NCBI GenBank assembly: GCA_947359465.1
Contig: OX375876.1
Span: 66,718,998 to 66,782,997 of the forward strand
DNA from: Metellina segmentata
Lineage: Eukaryota; Arthropoda; Arachnida; Araneae; Tetragnathidae
Length of the DNA stretch: 64,000 nucleotides
Reading direction: 5' to 3'
Each line of letters starts with the position of its first letter. Position 1 is the stretch's first letter. Made by a program: the position numbers and the translations under genes. This document shows positions 30,550 through 40,680 of the stretch, in pieces. A model generated the notes under the pieces. The model was not told the origin of the DNA and searched no databases. It was given only the letters and a program-made list of their open reading frames with translations.

Positions 30550-33500
30550 ATGCCAAACGAAACAACGAATAGAGGAGATTACGGAAATATGACTGCAAGA
30601 CCGCCGCCGCCGTTAGGCTTAGCTGCCGCTGATGTTTCCAAAGCCTGGAAGGACTGGTACCAGCAATTCGAGTGGTATGCCATAGTTATCGGACTGGAAA
30701 GCAAGCCGGAAAATGTGAAGATCGCTCTATTCATGTCTGCAATTGGAACGGAAGCTGTAAGTGTCTTCAACACTTTTTCGGATGACCAGAAGAGCAGTAT
30801 CCAAAAGTTGGTTCAAGCCTTTCAAAGCTATTTCACACCAAAAGTGAACATTACTTACGAAAGATTTATGTTCAACAAAATGGTGCAAGGGGAAACAGAG
30901 AAATTTTATGATTTCTTAACAGCTTTGCTTAGCAAAAGCAAGTCATGCAAATTCGAATCCCTACATGATAGCTTAATCACTGACCGAATAGTGATTGGCA
31001 TACGAAGTGATGCTGATAGGGAGAAACTCCTGGCCGAAGATGATCTAACCCTGAATAAAGCAGTGAAGATATGCAAAGCAAGTGAGCAAGCTAGAAGCCA
31101 AATGAGTTCCATTAAAGATGAACCTTTGAAAATAGAAACTGTCAATAGAAAATATCAAGAGAAAAACAAGTACAAGAAGCAGGTAACAAACACTAAACCA
31201 TGCACACGATGTGGAACTATACACAAAAAAGCAGAGTGTTTAGCATTTAAAAAGGAATGCTATACATGTCATAGAGAAGGACATTTTGCCAAATTTTGTA
31301 AATCCAAGCGTGTAGCAACAGTGGCAAAAACACTAAGATACATCCCAGTTCAAGAGGATGTGAAGCACACTAACTCAACGGATTTTTTAGTCAGTAGTAT
31401 TGCGAGTGAAAAAGCCACAGATTGGTTTGAAACAGTAGAATTTGCAAATAAATACAAAGCAAAATTCAAACTAGACACAGGTGCACAGTGCAATGTGTTA
31501 GCATGTACAATGGCACAAAAAGCAGAATTGAACATACAAGCTTCAAGCGTGAAAACACTATTGTCATTTTCTAATCATAAAATGAAAGTATTAGGAGAAG
31601 CGGTTTCAAAACTGAAGGTGAAAAATAGGACATATAGTGTAAAATTCATCATTATAGTTGAAAATGTGCAACCAATATTAGGCAAAGACTCTTGTGTAGA
31701 AATGGATCTTGTGAAAAGAATCAATGCCATAGGCTTAACGGAGAATTTGATGGGTAAATCTACTGAAAAGGAAATAGGTTGTTTGAAAAATTATAAATAT
31801 GAAATTGACCTGGTGGACAATCCAAAGCTGGAAATTTTCCCTGCAAGAAGAGTTCCTCACTCAATGAGAGACAAGGTGAAAGAAGAATTGGAACGCATGC
31901 AACACATGGGTATAATCAAACCTGTTAGTGACCCAACACCAGCAGTATCACCTATGGTTGTTGTAAGCCGCAATGGGAAAATTAGAGTGTGTATGGATCC
32001 ATCTAGCATCAACAAGAACTTGAAAAGACGGCATTACCCATTGAACACGCTCGAAGAAATAGCTGCACGAATAAATGGTTCGAAGTGGTTCACGCTTCTG
32101 GATTGCAAGAAGGGATTTTGGCAACTGGAAGTCACACAGCGCACGAGTGAATACCTCACAATGGCTACTCCTTGGGGGAGATTCTCTTACCTAAGGATGC
32201 CAATGGGTTTGCCATCAGCCCCAGAGGTGTTCCAACAAATAATGGAACAACTGCTGGGCAAAATAAAAAATGTAGAGTGTGCTATGGATGATATACTCAT
32301 ACATGCTTCATCAAAGAAAGAAGTAGATGAATTAACTTCCAAAGTCACAAAAACACTTAAAGAAGCTGGGTTGACATTAAACAATGACAAATGCATCTAC
32401 TCGAAAAATGAAGTCAAGTTCTTGGGACATATAGTCACCAACAAAGGCCTCAAAGCAGATCCAGAAAAAATCCAAGCCATCAATGACTTGAAAACCCCTC
32501 ACGATGTTACAACCCTTCAAAGGTTTCTGGGTATGATAACGTACATGGCTAAATTCATTTCCAACCTTTCAAAGGTAACACAACCTTTAAGAGATTTATG
32601 CAAAAAGGATATTGAATGGGTCTGGGACCATCAACACCAATCAGCCTTTGAGGAGTTAAAGAAGAGCATGAAAGAGCTGCCAGTGCTAAAGTACTTTGAT
32701 GTGAATTCTCCAGTGACATTATCCGTGGATGCAAGCAAGCATGCAGTAGGTGCTGTACTAATACAAGAAGGGCGTCCAGTGGCTTATGCCACCAAAGCAC
32801 TCGATAATACCCAACAAATTTATTCACAAATTGAAAAAGAGGCATTTGCTATTAAATTTGGGTGTATCAGATTTCACCAATATGTTTGGGGATGCAAACA
32901 CCTAACAGTTGAAACTGATCATAAGCCTTTAACCTCAATTTCCAGAAAACCTCTTCATTGCGCTCCACCTCGTCTGCAGAGAATTATGTTTGACATTATC
33001 CCTTATCGTCCTGAAATAATCTACACAAAAGGAACTGAGATGTTCATAGCAGACACATTAAGTCGTGACTGTGAATATCATGATTTGGACATGCCAGAGT
33101 TGAAGATGGAAGTTCATGTAATTGTTCCTATAACAGAGTCTAAAACAAGTGAATTGAAGGAAGCAATCAAAACCGACAAAGATCTGTCAAGATTGACAAA
33201 GCTTGTACTAGAGGGTTGGCCCAACACAATTGACCAGGTTCCTGATGGTCTAAAAAAATATTGGACTTTCAGAGAAGAATTCGCCAATTATGATGGAATA
33301 CTATTCAGAGGTGATCGGGTGGTTGTACCTGTTGTACTTCAGGAACAGATCTTGAAAACTATTCATCTTGGACATCTGGGGATACAACATTCACTAAGCC
33401 GAGCACGAGAAAATGTTTATTGGTTTGGAATGAACAAGGATGTGATAAGTTATGTTCAGCAATGCAAAGCTTGCCAGCAACGCCATAGGGACAATCCAGA

Positions 33501-33615
33501 AGAACCAGTGTTACTTAACAAAATATCTGACAAACCGTGGCAAATTGTAGCCATTGATATTTATCACTGGGACAAAAAAGATTTCCTAGTGATTGCTGAC
33601 AGCTATTATTGCTGA
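30550..33615 (+). CDS. Gag-Pol polyprotein of the gypsy element
   Basis: One uninterrupted frame of 1021 codons with gag and pol fused, so no ribosomal frameshift is needed between them. Order: gag-like region (about 1-210); a zinc knuckle CYTCHREGHFAKFC near 235-250; aspartic protease KLDTGAQCNVL near 305; reverse transcriptase from about 430, with AMDDILIHA holding the catalytic Asp pair; RNase H (LSVDASKHAVGAVL, QIEKEAFAI, ETDHKP); integrase H-H-C-C zinc region (HLGHLGIQHS to CKACQQ) and the first integrase Asp (AIDIYHW). It ends at TGA 33613-33615, inside the integrase core. The rest of integrase continues in another frame from about 33593. The start ATG lies 46 bases after the 5' LTR. 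Confidence 0.92.
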   Translation: MPNETTNRGDYGNMTARPPPPLGLAAADVSKAWKDWYQQFEWYAIVIGLESKPENVKIALFMSAIGTEAVSVFNTFSDDQKSSIQKLVQAFQSYFTPKVNITYERFMFNKMVQGETEKFYDFLTALLSKSKSCKFESLHDSLITDRIVIGIRSDADREKLLAEDDLTLNKAVKICKASEQARSQMSSIKDEPLKIETVNRKYQEKNKYKKQVTNTKPCTRCGTIHKKAECLAFKKECYTCHREGHFAKFCKSKRVATVAKTLRYIPVQEDVKHTNSTDFLVSSIASEKATDWFETVEFANKYKAKFKLDTGAQCNVLACTMAQKAELNIQASSVKTLLSFSNHKMKVLGEAVSKLKVKNRTYSVKFIIIVENVQPILGKDSCVEMDLVKRINAIGLTENLMGKSTEKEIGCLKNYKYEIDLVDNPKLEIFPARRVPHSMRDKVKEELERMQHMGIIKPVSDPTPAVSPMVVVSRNGKIRVCMDPSSINKNLKRRHYPLNTLEEIAARINGSKWFTLLDCKKGFWQLEVTQRTSEYLTMATPWGRFSYLRMPMGLPSAPEVFQQIMEQLLGKIKNVECAMDDILIHASSKKEVDELTSKVTKTLKEAGLTLNNDKCIYSKNEVKFLGHIVTNKGLKADPEKIQAINDLKTPHDVTTLQRFLGMITYMAKFISNLSKVTQPLRDLCKKDIEWVWDHQHQSAFEELKKSMKELPVLKYFDVNSPVTLSVDASKHAVGAVLIQEGRPVAYATKALDNTQQIYSQIEKEAFAIKFGCIRFHQYVWGCKHLTVETDHKPLTSISRKPLHCAPPRLQRIMFDIIPYRPEIIYTKGTEMFIADTLSRDCEYHDLDMPELKMEVHVIVPITESKTSELKEAIKTDKDLSRLTKLVLEGWPNTIDQVPDGLKKYWTFREEFANYDGILFRGDRVVVPVVLQEQILKTIHLGHLGIQHSLSRARENVYWFGMNKDVISYVQQCKACQQRHRDNPEEPVLLNKISDKPWQIVAIDIYHWDKKDFLVIADSYYC

Positions 33616-34444
33616 AACTTATTTTGACTTCTGTGTTCTCGGAAGCTTGTCGTCGCAAACCGTTATCAAGGCTCTGAAACTATGGTTTGCAACTCATGGC
33701 GTTCCAGAAACTTTATGCTCGGATGAAGGAACACAGCTTACTTCAAAAGAATTTCGCCAGTTTGCTGAAGATTGGAGCTTTGCAATCCAAACGTCTAGTC
33801 CTGAACACAAGCGCTCAAATGGCCTAGCTGAGAGATATGTTCAGGAAGCAAAAAACCTAATTGCCAAATGTGCTTCAGATGGCTCTGACATTTATTTAGC
33901 ACTATTGAACAACCGTAATACGCCAAGAGGAGTTCTTGGTTCTCCAGTTCAAAGATTAATGGGGAGGAGAACTAAAGGTATTCTGCCCATGAGTACAAAA
34001 TTACTAGAGCCCAAGATCATGCAAAACGTCTCGCAAAATCTAAAAGCAAGAAGAGTGATCGACAAGAAGTACAGAGACAGAGGGTCTAAATCCAAACCAC
34101 CAATCTCTGTTGGCCAAAAAGTATGGTTTCGAAAAGGACACCGAAACTGGTGCACAGCTGAAGTTATCAACCAGGCTAAAGGACCGAGATCCTTCATCAT
34201 CAAGACAACTGAAGGTGCAACATATAGAAGGAACTCTTGGTATCTTCGACCCTACATCACCAAAGAGGTAGAGCCATCTCCAGTTCAATCGCAGGAATCC
34301 ACCATGGAACATGCCTATTCCAACGAAGCAGCATCACCTGATGATTCAAACAGTGTTGAAATTCCGATTCCACCTGAACAATTATCTCAATACAGAACCC
34401 GTTCAGGCAGAACTGTGAAAATACCTCACAAACTTAATTTGTGA
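33593..34444 (+). pseudogene. Integrase C-terminal part, out of frame with Gag-Pol
   Basis: This frame carries the second and third integrase residues (LCSDEGTQLT and GLAERYVQEA) and a chromo/GPY-like C-terminal part (VGQKVWFRKG, KGPRSFIIKT), ending at TGA 34442-34444. It overlaps the main frame by a few codons and is shifted by one. No slippery heptamer is evident at the overlap, so I read this as a recent single indel rather than programmed frameshifting; this is inference. Without a shift, integrase would lack two of its three catalytic acids. Confidence 0.8.
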
Positions 34445-34454
34445 AACTTCTACT

Positions 34455-34466
34455 AAAAAAGGGAGA
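34455..34466 (+). promoter_or_regulatory. Polypurine tract
   Basis: AAAAAAGGGAGA ends exactly at the first base of the 3' LTR, the standard plus-strand priming site. Confidence 0.9.
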
Positions 34467-34627
34467 TGTAATGATTAACTGTGACTATCCCGTAATGTGA
34501 TTAACCGTAACTGTAACACTACTAACAGTATGTAAACAACATCTCTTAAGTCAATTACAATATAGCTTGTTCGTAAGTGCATATCGTTGTATCATTATTA
34601 TTATTATATTGGCCAGTAGTCATTACA
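34467..34627 (+). repeat. 3' LTR
   Basis: 161 bp, no differences seen from the 5' LTR, followed by the CAAAG duplication. Confidence 0.95.
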
Positions 34628-34632
34628 CAAAG

Positions 34633-35330
34633 TAGTCCCATTACTTCTCTATCGGGTTCAGATCAGGAGATTTTGCAGGCCACGGTATTCGTTCAATTGA
34701 TTCAATTTCAAATAATTCGTCAATGAGGTTTGCTCGATATGGACAAACATTATCGTCCATAAATAAAAAATCAGATCCATATGCACCTATGAAAAGTCTT
34801 GCATGACGTTCTAAGACCTCATCCCGATATCTCTGGCCGGTCAAGATCACCTGTTGTTTAATAGCGTACGTCCATCGATCATTATTCCCCTCCCACCATC
34901 ATAACCTGCACTACAAAAACGGTCACATTCCATAATGTTCGAGGAAAGATTTCGCGTTTCTGACTCCCTCCAGATGTACGCTTAAAATCAGATATTAAAT
35001 AAAACCTCGACTCATCAGTAAAGAGAACATGAGTCCATTGGAGATCCATTGTCAAGATCACCTGTTGAAAAAGTTTAAGAGCGTACGTCCATCGATCATT
35101 ATTCCCCTCCCACCATCACACCTGCACTACCAAAACGGTCACATTCCATAATGTTCGAGGAAAGATTTCGCGTTTCTGACTCCCTCCAGATGTACGCTTA
35201 AAATCAGATATTAAATAAAACCTCGACTCATCAGTAAAGAGAACATGAGTCCATTGGTGTTGATTTCAGTTCTGATGTTCTTTGCACCAATTAAAGCGAT
35301 CCCTCTTGTGTCGATTGTTGACAAATGATC
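34633..35330 (-). pseudogene. Tc1 transposase relic, larger piece, with tandem duplication
   Basis: On the minus strand it reads RHKRDRFNWCKEHQN, then QWTHVLFTDESRFYLISDF (first catalytic Asp), VTGQRYRDEVLER-like words, FLFMDDNVCPYRANL (second Asp) and IPWPAKSPDLNPIEK (Glu), then a stop. The part holding the first Asp is duplicated: 34840-35041 and 35051-35257 are almost the same. The N-terminal DNA-binding domain is not recognisable. Its C-terminal continuation is at 30240-30343, beyond the gypsy element. No terminal repeats were found. Confidence 0.85.
34840..35257. repeat. ~205-bp tandem duplication inside the Tc1 relic
   Basis: Both units begin GTCAAGATCACCTGTTG (34840 and 35051) and end GAGTCCATTGG (to 35041 and 35257). 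They differ at only a few places (for example CATCATAACC against CATCACACC). Confidence 0.9.
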
Positions 35331-35607
35331 AATGTTGACAGATGAGACAAATATCCATTTGCAACCTTTATTTAAAACGATGAAAATTTAAGTTAAATCA
35401 CAAAAACGAAAACACGCCAAGCACTATTACGTAATAAACGCAGTTCTCTTAAACATTATTCGTGATAACTGACATCACTTTTTTGCTAAAAAGTACATGG
35501 TATCCATAAAAGAATGTCCCAGTTTCAATGGTATATTATAACAGTTTATTTTAGACTATTTACCACAAATCATAAATCAAATTGAAGGTAAACTAACCTA
35601 TTTTTTA

Positions 35608-36463
35608 TTACAAATGTTCAATATGTGCATCTTTAGCTATACGGTACACATCCAACCTAAAGTCCAATTCTTCCCACACTTTGGTTAACAAGTCCGGAGT
35701 AATGGAAGCAATAGCCTTTTCAATTCTGTGTCTCAACACTGGCAAATCATTAGGTAGCGGCGTAACGTAGTCACTATCTTTTATGAATCCCCAAAGGAAA
35801 AAATCGCACGCCGTTATGTCAGGTGAACTTGGAGGCCAGCGAAAAAGAGCGCTCTGTTGTATCGACCATTACAACCAATCCAACTATCAGGGACTTCGAC
35901 GTTCAACCACTCTCGTACAAATAGATTCCAATGAGGAGGGGCTCCATCCTGTTTCCAAGTAAAGTTTACAGGTTCACCCTCTACTAATTGGGGAAAGAGC
36001 CATTGTTTCATCATATCCAGATAAGCCACCTTTGTTACGGTAGCTTCAGGGAAACAAAATTGTCCGTACACTTGACATCGGGACACAGCACAGAAAACGT
36101 TTTATTTTTGGGAATTTCTTTGGTGTTCTACTAGTTTATGAGGACGTTCTGATACCCAGACAAGAACATTATGGGTATTACCATTCCCAGATTAAAAGTT
36201 GACATATCACTGAAAACCACGCAATCAAGAAAGTCGTCTTCCCGCTCAAACACTTCACTTGCAATGTTAAAACGTAGACAATAGTCATCTGGCTTTAAAG
36301 AATGTACCAACTGTAACCGGTATGGACGCATGCGTAAACGTATTCTTAAAACCTTCCACACTGTCGTCTTTGGCAACTGAAATTCAAGACTTGCTTTCTG
36401 AACAGATTTCTTAGGACTACGCAGGTAAGATGCTCTGATACGGTCAACATCCTGTACAGACAA
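35608..36463 (-). pseudogene. Mariner-like transposase relic (HTH plus DD-D)
   Basis: Minus strand, start at 36463 (MSVQDVDRIRASYLRSPKKS), stop at 35608-35610. The N-terminal part is a helix-turn-helix (KASLEFQLPKTTVWKVLRIR). Catalytic positions: VVFSDMSTFNL, WKQDGAPPHW, and, in another frame, RWPPSSPDITACDFFLWG. It closes with RIAKDAHIEHL, the typical end of this arthropod mariner/IS630-like group. A deletion with frame change lies around 36090-36180 and another shift lies near 35850. The left flank (TGTCCCAGTTTCAATGGTAT near 35516-35535) may be the old terminus; no matching right terminus was seen. Confidence 0.85.
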
Positions 36464-36505
36464 GTCCCTTTACAAATACACCCGGTCGTTTCGAATTGCA
36501 TATAC

Positions 36506-37690
36506 CAGGGATGGCGAACCTATGACCCGCGGGTCAGACATTGACCCACACAGGCTTTTTAAATCACCCATACGTTGATTTTTATAAACTTATCATCATA
36601 TTTCATCATATACATAAAAAAATTTAATTATTTTTCGAACCCCTCTTTTGAAAAATATGAAGAAAATATAAGTGGTAATAAAGAACTTAAAAATTAAAAA
36701 AAAATGTATAAATGATTTCTGCAAAATGTTTTAGATTTATTGATCATACATAATGCTGTTTTTAGATTTATATGAGAATAATAGGATATTTATGACGAAA
36801 CTTGACATCTTTACTAGGGATTTCAAAATGAAAATCATGAAATATTTTCCACAGTTACAAAAACATTTTCAAAACACAATAATAATGGAAAATACGCTTG
36901 ACGTTCAAGAAAATGCAATAAAAAATATTTAAATATTACACAGGAAATAAAACAAGCCTTTGAGGAGAGATTTAATCAATTTAAAAGTGTGGAAAATACA
37001 TTTCACTTTATTTTATATCCATTCAAAACGAAATTCGAAACAATGGAGTTAAACGAATTTAAGTGGCTAGATATCCATGATTTAGAAATGGAATTAGTTG
37101 AATATTTCAAAGCAGCATAGTTTGGAAAAATAGATTTGATAACTTGATTTCCGAAATAGAAGGGAAAATGTCTGAAATTAGTGCAAATTATAATGATCCC
37201 ACACTAAGAACTGAAAATATTGACACTTACAGTTGATACTATTAAAATTTATAACTGGGACATTCTTTTATGGACATACTGTACAACTAATAATCTCCAT
37301 CGGGTGAATAAAACCTATATTTTTAAAAATAACTTGGAAATCAGTGAAGGAGCTACAAAAATTACCTTCCGTAAAAAAAAAAAAAAAAACCTTTTTGAAT
37401 GCCTTATAATTTTCAATTTGTAGAGTTTTATGACAAAAAAATTAAGCATTCTAGAAAGAGATGAAAAATCATTGAACTGCGTGTTGTTGAATCAAAAATG
37501 AACGAATATATATTCAATAGCTTTCCATGATTTAAGGTACGATGCAGTTCTTTTAGGAAACTATTGGCACCCTTTCACTAGAGATGAAATCATGAAAGAA
37601 TTTTTCTCTTTCAATCTTCCTCTTTCTATAGACATTCAAGATGCTAGATCCAAAACTTCTGAGCAGAGCAGTTTTTCTGTGTAGGGTTGC
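36506..37690 (+). pseudogene. hAT element remnant
   Basis: Starts with CAGGGATGGCGAACCTATGA, a hAT-like terminus. The interior translates, across frame breaks, to IKQAFEERFNQFKSVENTFH, then FKWLDIHDLEMELVEYF, and later FHDLRYDAVLLGNYWHPFTR, as in the hAT transposases of the GTF2IRD2/ZBED/SCAND3 type. Many stops and shifts; clearly inactive. The right terminus was not found. Confidence 0.65.
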
Positions 37691-38385
37691 CGTAACACAA
37701 AAATAATCTAATGCTGATTCAAAGCGATAAGAATCGGCTTGGAAATTTTGAATCTCTCTCTCAAGTTACTGTATATTTTGACTGAGAATGGTGCTCGAGA
37801 ATTTTCTTGCAGATTTATTTCGAGGATGTGTAGTCTTCAGCGGTTATCTTGAATTTTTGCAAGAGTTACTTGTTTTTTGGAAATTAAATTATGCTTATTC
37901 GAAAGATAAGGTATATTATTTTACTTTAATCAATAATCTAATCTAAAAAGGCTAGAAGATCGAAATAAGTCTGAACACTGCGGAGTCTTAAATTCTCTGT
38001 CATTTCATCGACAGTGGAAGTCTTCAGAAATTATTACAACTCTGAATTAACACCTGAAACACCTACTTATGTTAAGTGATGCAGTGAATACTGGCAATAC
38101 TTGTAAAGTATAAAATAATAACTATATTGCAAAAGAGTCGGATAAAACAGGATCTTGATGATAATATCGATGTTACTTTGTAGGAAAACTTTTTGGGGGC
38201 TGTCTGCTCTAATACCATATACCTGGAATATACAATGTGATGTGAACTGAGACCACATCGGAAAATTCGAATGTAGTCACACACAAAACATGCTATACGA
38301 AATATAGAAAAACTTTACAATAATACATAAAACTACTTTTGTTACTGAGAGATGCATAAACCAAGGAAATTTGGTATGAAACTCT
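37691..38385. other. No recognisable feature
   Basis: AT-rich sequence; overlapping short minus-strand frames at 38067-38284 are unconvincing. Confidence 0.4.
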
Positions 38386-38460
38386 GCTCGGATAACATGG
38401 ACACTCGGTTATTCGATGCTCGGATAACATGGACACTCGGTTATTCGATGCTCGGATAGT
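38386..38460 (+). repeat. 32-bp tandem repeat
   Basis: GCTCGGATAACATGGACACT ... TTATTCGAT occurs twice without change (38386-38417, 38418-38449), then a third partial start GCTCGGATAGT. CTCGGATAA words are typical of Tigger/pogo element ends, so this may be a fragment of one. Confidence 0.75.
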
Positions 38461-40023
38461 CAAGGTCCTTTTGTATATTACCTGGACATGTTTTAACTAT
38501 GAAGAACTATGACAAAATACTTTGTCAGTATATTTCACAACCGCGATGGTGGTTTGAAACTGACACATGGACTCACAGCCTTTTTAAGACACACAGATTC
38601 ACTGTGACTTGTGGGAGGACTAGCAACGAAGTTTTAATCTAAATTACTTATCGCGTGGCTTGTTAAAGTTAATATAGCACAGGGTGAGGCGAACCCCCAA
38701 TAAATCAGCGGAGGGGGCCGTATGAGGCCCGCGGTCGGTGCATACAACTCAAAGAATATAAATTTTCAGAAATCAGGAAACCAATTACAAATAACATTGC
38801 GTTGCATCGTATGAAGTCACTACTTAAATTAAGAATTGCGATGCTTGAGTACAAGATAGACTTGTGACGCTATTCCTCCATGAAGATATCGCTTCAGACG
38901 TGACTCATGCGAGCTTCGTTTAAAATGTGAGTTTGTGACACTATTCTTCAAGAAGTGAGACCTATTAAAAATATAGTTACGAAGCTAAAGGTTCGTTCAA
39001 ATAAGCAATTAATAATGTTTTGTTATAGAGACTTGTAAAAATATTTTATTACTTTTATTTCCATAACTAAAAAAATAAATTCAATTTATAATTAGGGAAT
39101 AAATGTATTTAAAGTTTTCTTAGTCAAAAAGTACTAATTAGTCTTGACAATGACAAATGTTTTAAAGGGGATTTTGGACGCGAGTATAACTATTGACTTC
39201 CTGTAGTAATTACTTCTTAATCCTGTGTGTACGAACGCATAAATATGACGCATAATATAATGAAACGCTCCATAGCGCAGCGATTCATTATACATATTAT
39301 TTTCCAATTATCTTACAAATGTAGCCAGTCAGTATCATATTCAAATAGATTTTTAACCCAATCCAATTCCGGTAAACCATAAAATATATTTGAATATTAG
39401 TAAAACACAGATTATTGACCATCGACGCAGATTTCAGTTGCATTAAAAACAGAAACAACTAGGAAACATGTCTAAATCATAACTTCCAGAAAATTTAAGT
39501 TGTTGTAAATAATAAATATAAAAACTTATCTTCCAGAATTGTATAGTTGCACGACTACTTTACCATGATGCATTGGAAATCCATTTATAATGAATGTAAG
39601 CAGCTATATGCACATTATATCCACATATGAGTCACAGTATTACAAATATCTTCTGAATGTTCACTTCAATTGTATCCTATTTGCTAGTTCAAAGAGGTTT
39701 AGTATTGACGTCTATATTTTCGAGTTTCTCTGACATTTTTGACTCTGTAATATTTTCTGATTACCCTTTGTCATCTGTAATCCGATTTCACATCAGACGG
39801 CTGAACAATTTCATAAGAGTGTCTTGCTCTCCCGTGAAGTTTTGCAATATTATGCAACTCCATAACTCAAATCAAATGTTTAAACTAAGTGGGAAAATTG
39901 TCATAAATCTCATATCAGTTGAATTAAAATCGTTTGTATCCATTTGCTGCCCTTTTCCATTGCACAAAAAAATGTCGATTTCTATGACACGTGCGTTGGT
40001 AAAATGATTAGGTGGTAGTTGTT
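38461..40023. other. Largely featureless; possible hAT end near 38680
   Basis: CAGGGTGAGGCGAACCCCC followed by GGGCCGTATGAGGCCCGCGG near 38680-38735 looks like a decayed hAT terminus. The rest, including the open frame 39657-40007, shows nothing recognisable. Confidence 0.35.
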
Positions 40024-40190
40024 ATTTAACATCGCACTGGAGCAACACAACGGGCTATTGGCGCAGGTCCGGAATCAAACCTGGAAAGAAGGATCCGAGG
40101 ACAATACCTCGTAATTTTAAACCAGGATCAGAGGACGAGGTAAACATATGAGCTGACTCCCAACTCTCCACACCACGCCAATAAATGGTT
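40024..40190 (-). mobile_element. SINE, body without head
   Basis: Inverted body: TTAACATCGCACTGGAGCAA, CACAACGGGCTATTGGCGC, CCTCGTAATTTTAAACCAGG, then CACACCACGCCAA at the right end. Confidence 0.75.
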
Positions 40191-40283
40191 AGTTTGACTT
40201 AACAAATTTTTATCAGTCAGTTTTGCTTCCTCAAGTGTCTATTTTTAAATTTTTAATGCTTATAACATTGTTACTCCGATTTT

Positions 40284-40680
40284 GTGTCCCTTCTGCACTC
40301 CTGCAGACATTCCGCTGCCATGTATTTTATTTTTGTTCAAGAAACCAAGCTCAATGCCAATGGAGAGGTCTTTGCATTAACTCCATTCAGTGTGTCAAAT
40401 GTAGAGTTCGTTTCGCAAAAGCTTCTCTCTCTCGAGTTTCAAAGATATGAAACTGAAAATCCTCTCATTTAGACAGACTCAAGATAAGCTGCCAAGTCAG
40501 GCAACCCCAGCCAGCAGAAGACGAACTGGCCGAGAGAGGACTATCTTTATGAAACGCAACTACTACAGCAGAGATGAGACTGTCTACGTAATATCCGATT
40601 TCACAGATCGCTGGGGCAGTTCCTTTCTGGGAAGTGCGTTTTCGAAGATTGTGCCTCTTGCCTTTCCTCTTTTCAGCTGA
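40284..40680 (+). other. Unassigned, relatively GC-rich island with two open frames
   Basis: A patch distinctly less AT-rich than its surroundings holds two short open frames. The first (ATG at 40320, MYFIFVQETKLNANGEVFAL, 50 codons) follows a plausible splice acceptor (CTTCTGCACTCCTGCAG). The second, 40447-40680, is rich in Arg/Lys and Ser. I recognise neither protein. Possible readings: an exon of an unknown gene, a decayed retrocopy, or chance. No partner exon or poly(A) signal can be tied to it. Confidence 0.3.

Larger units (their letters stand above)
30344..34627 (+). mobile_element. Ty3/gypsy LTR retrotransposon, 4284 bp, identical LTRs
   Basis: A complete element. LTRs of 161 bp (30344-30504 and 34467-34627) appear identical base for base, start TGTAATGATT and end GTCATTACA. 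A 5-bp target-site duplication CAAAG lies at 30339-30343 and 34628-34632. A primer-binding site directly follows the 5' LTR, and a purine-rich tract precedes the 3' LTR. Inside is one gag-pol frame that breaks once within integrase. There is no envelope gene. Identical LTRs mean recent insertion. It sits inside a Tc1 transposase pseudogene. Confidence 0.95.

Noticed and set aside
33593..33615. Programmed frameshift in integrase
   Set aside because: No slippery heptamer or stimulatory structure evident, and integrase is an unusual place for such a shift; a simple indel or assembly error is likelier.
32187..34312. Minus-strand frames inside the gypsy element
   Set aside because: Antisense shadows of reverse transcriptase, RNase H and integrase.
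38680..38735. Second hAT terminus (CAGGGTGAGGCGAACC...)
   Set aside because: No partner end, duplication or coding remnant nearby; kept only as a remark.
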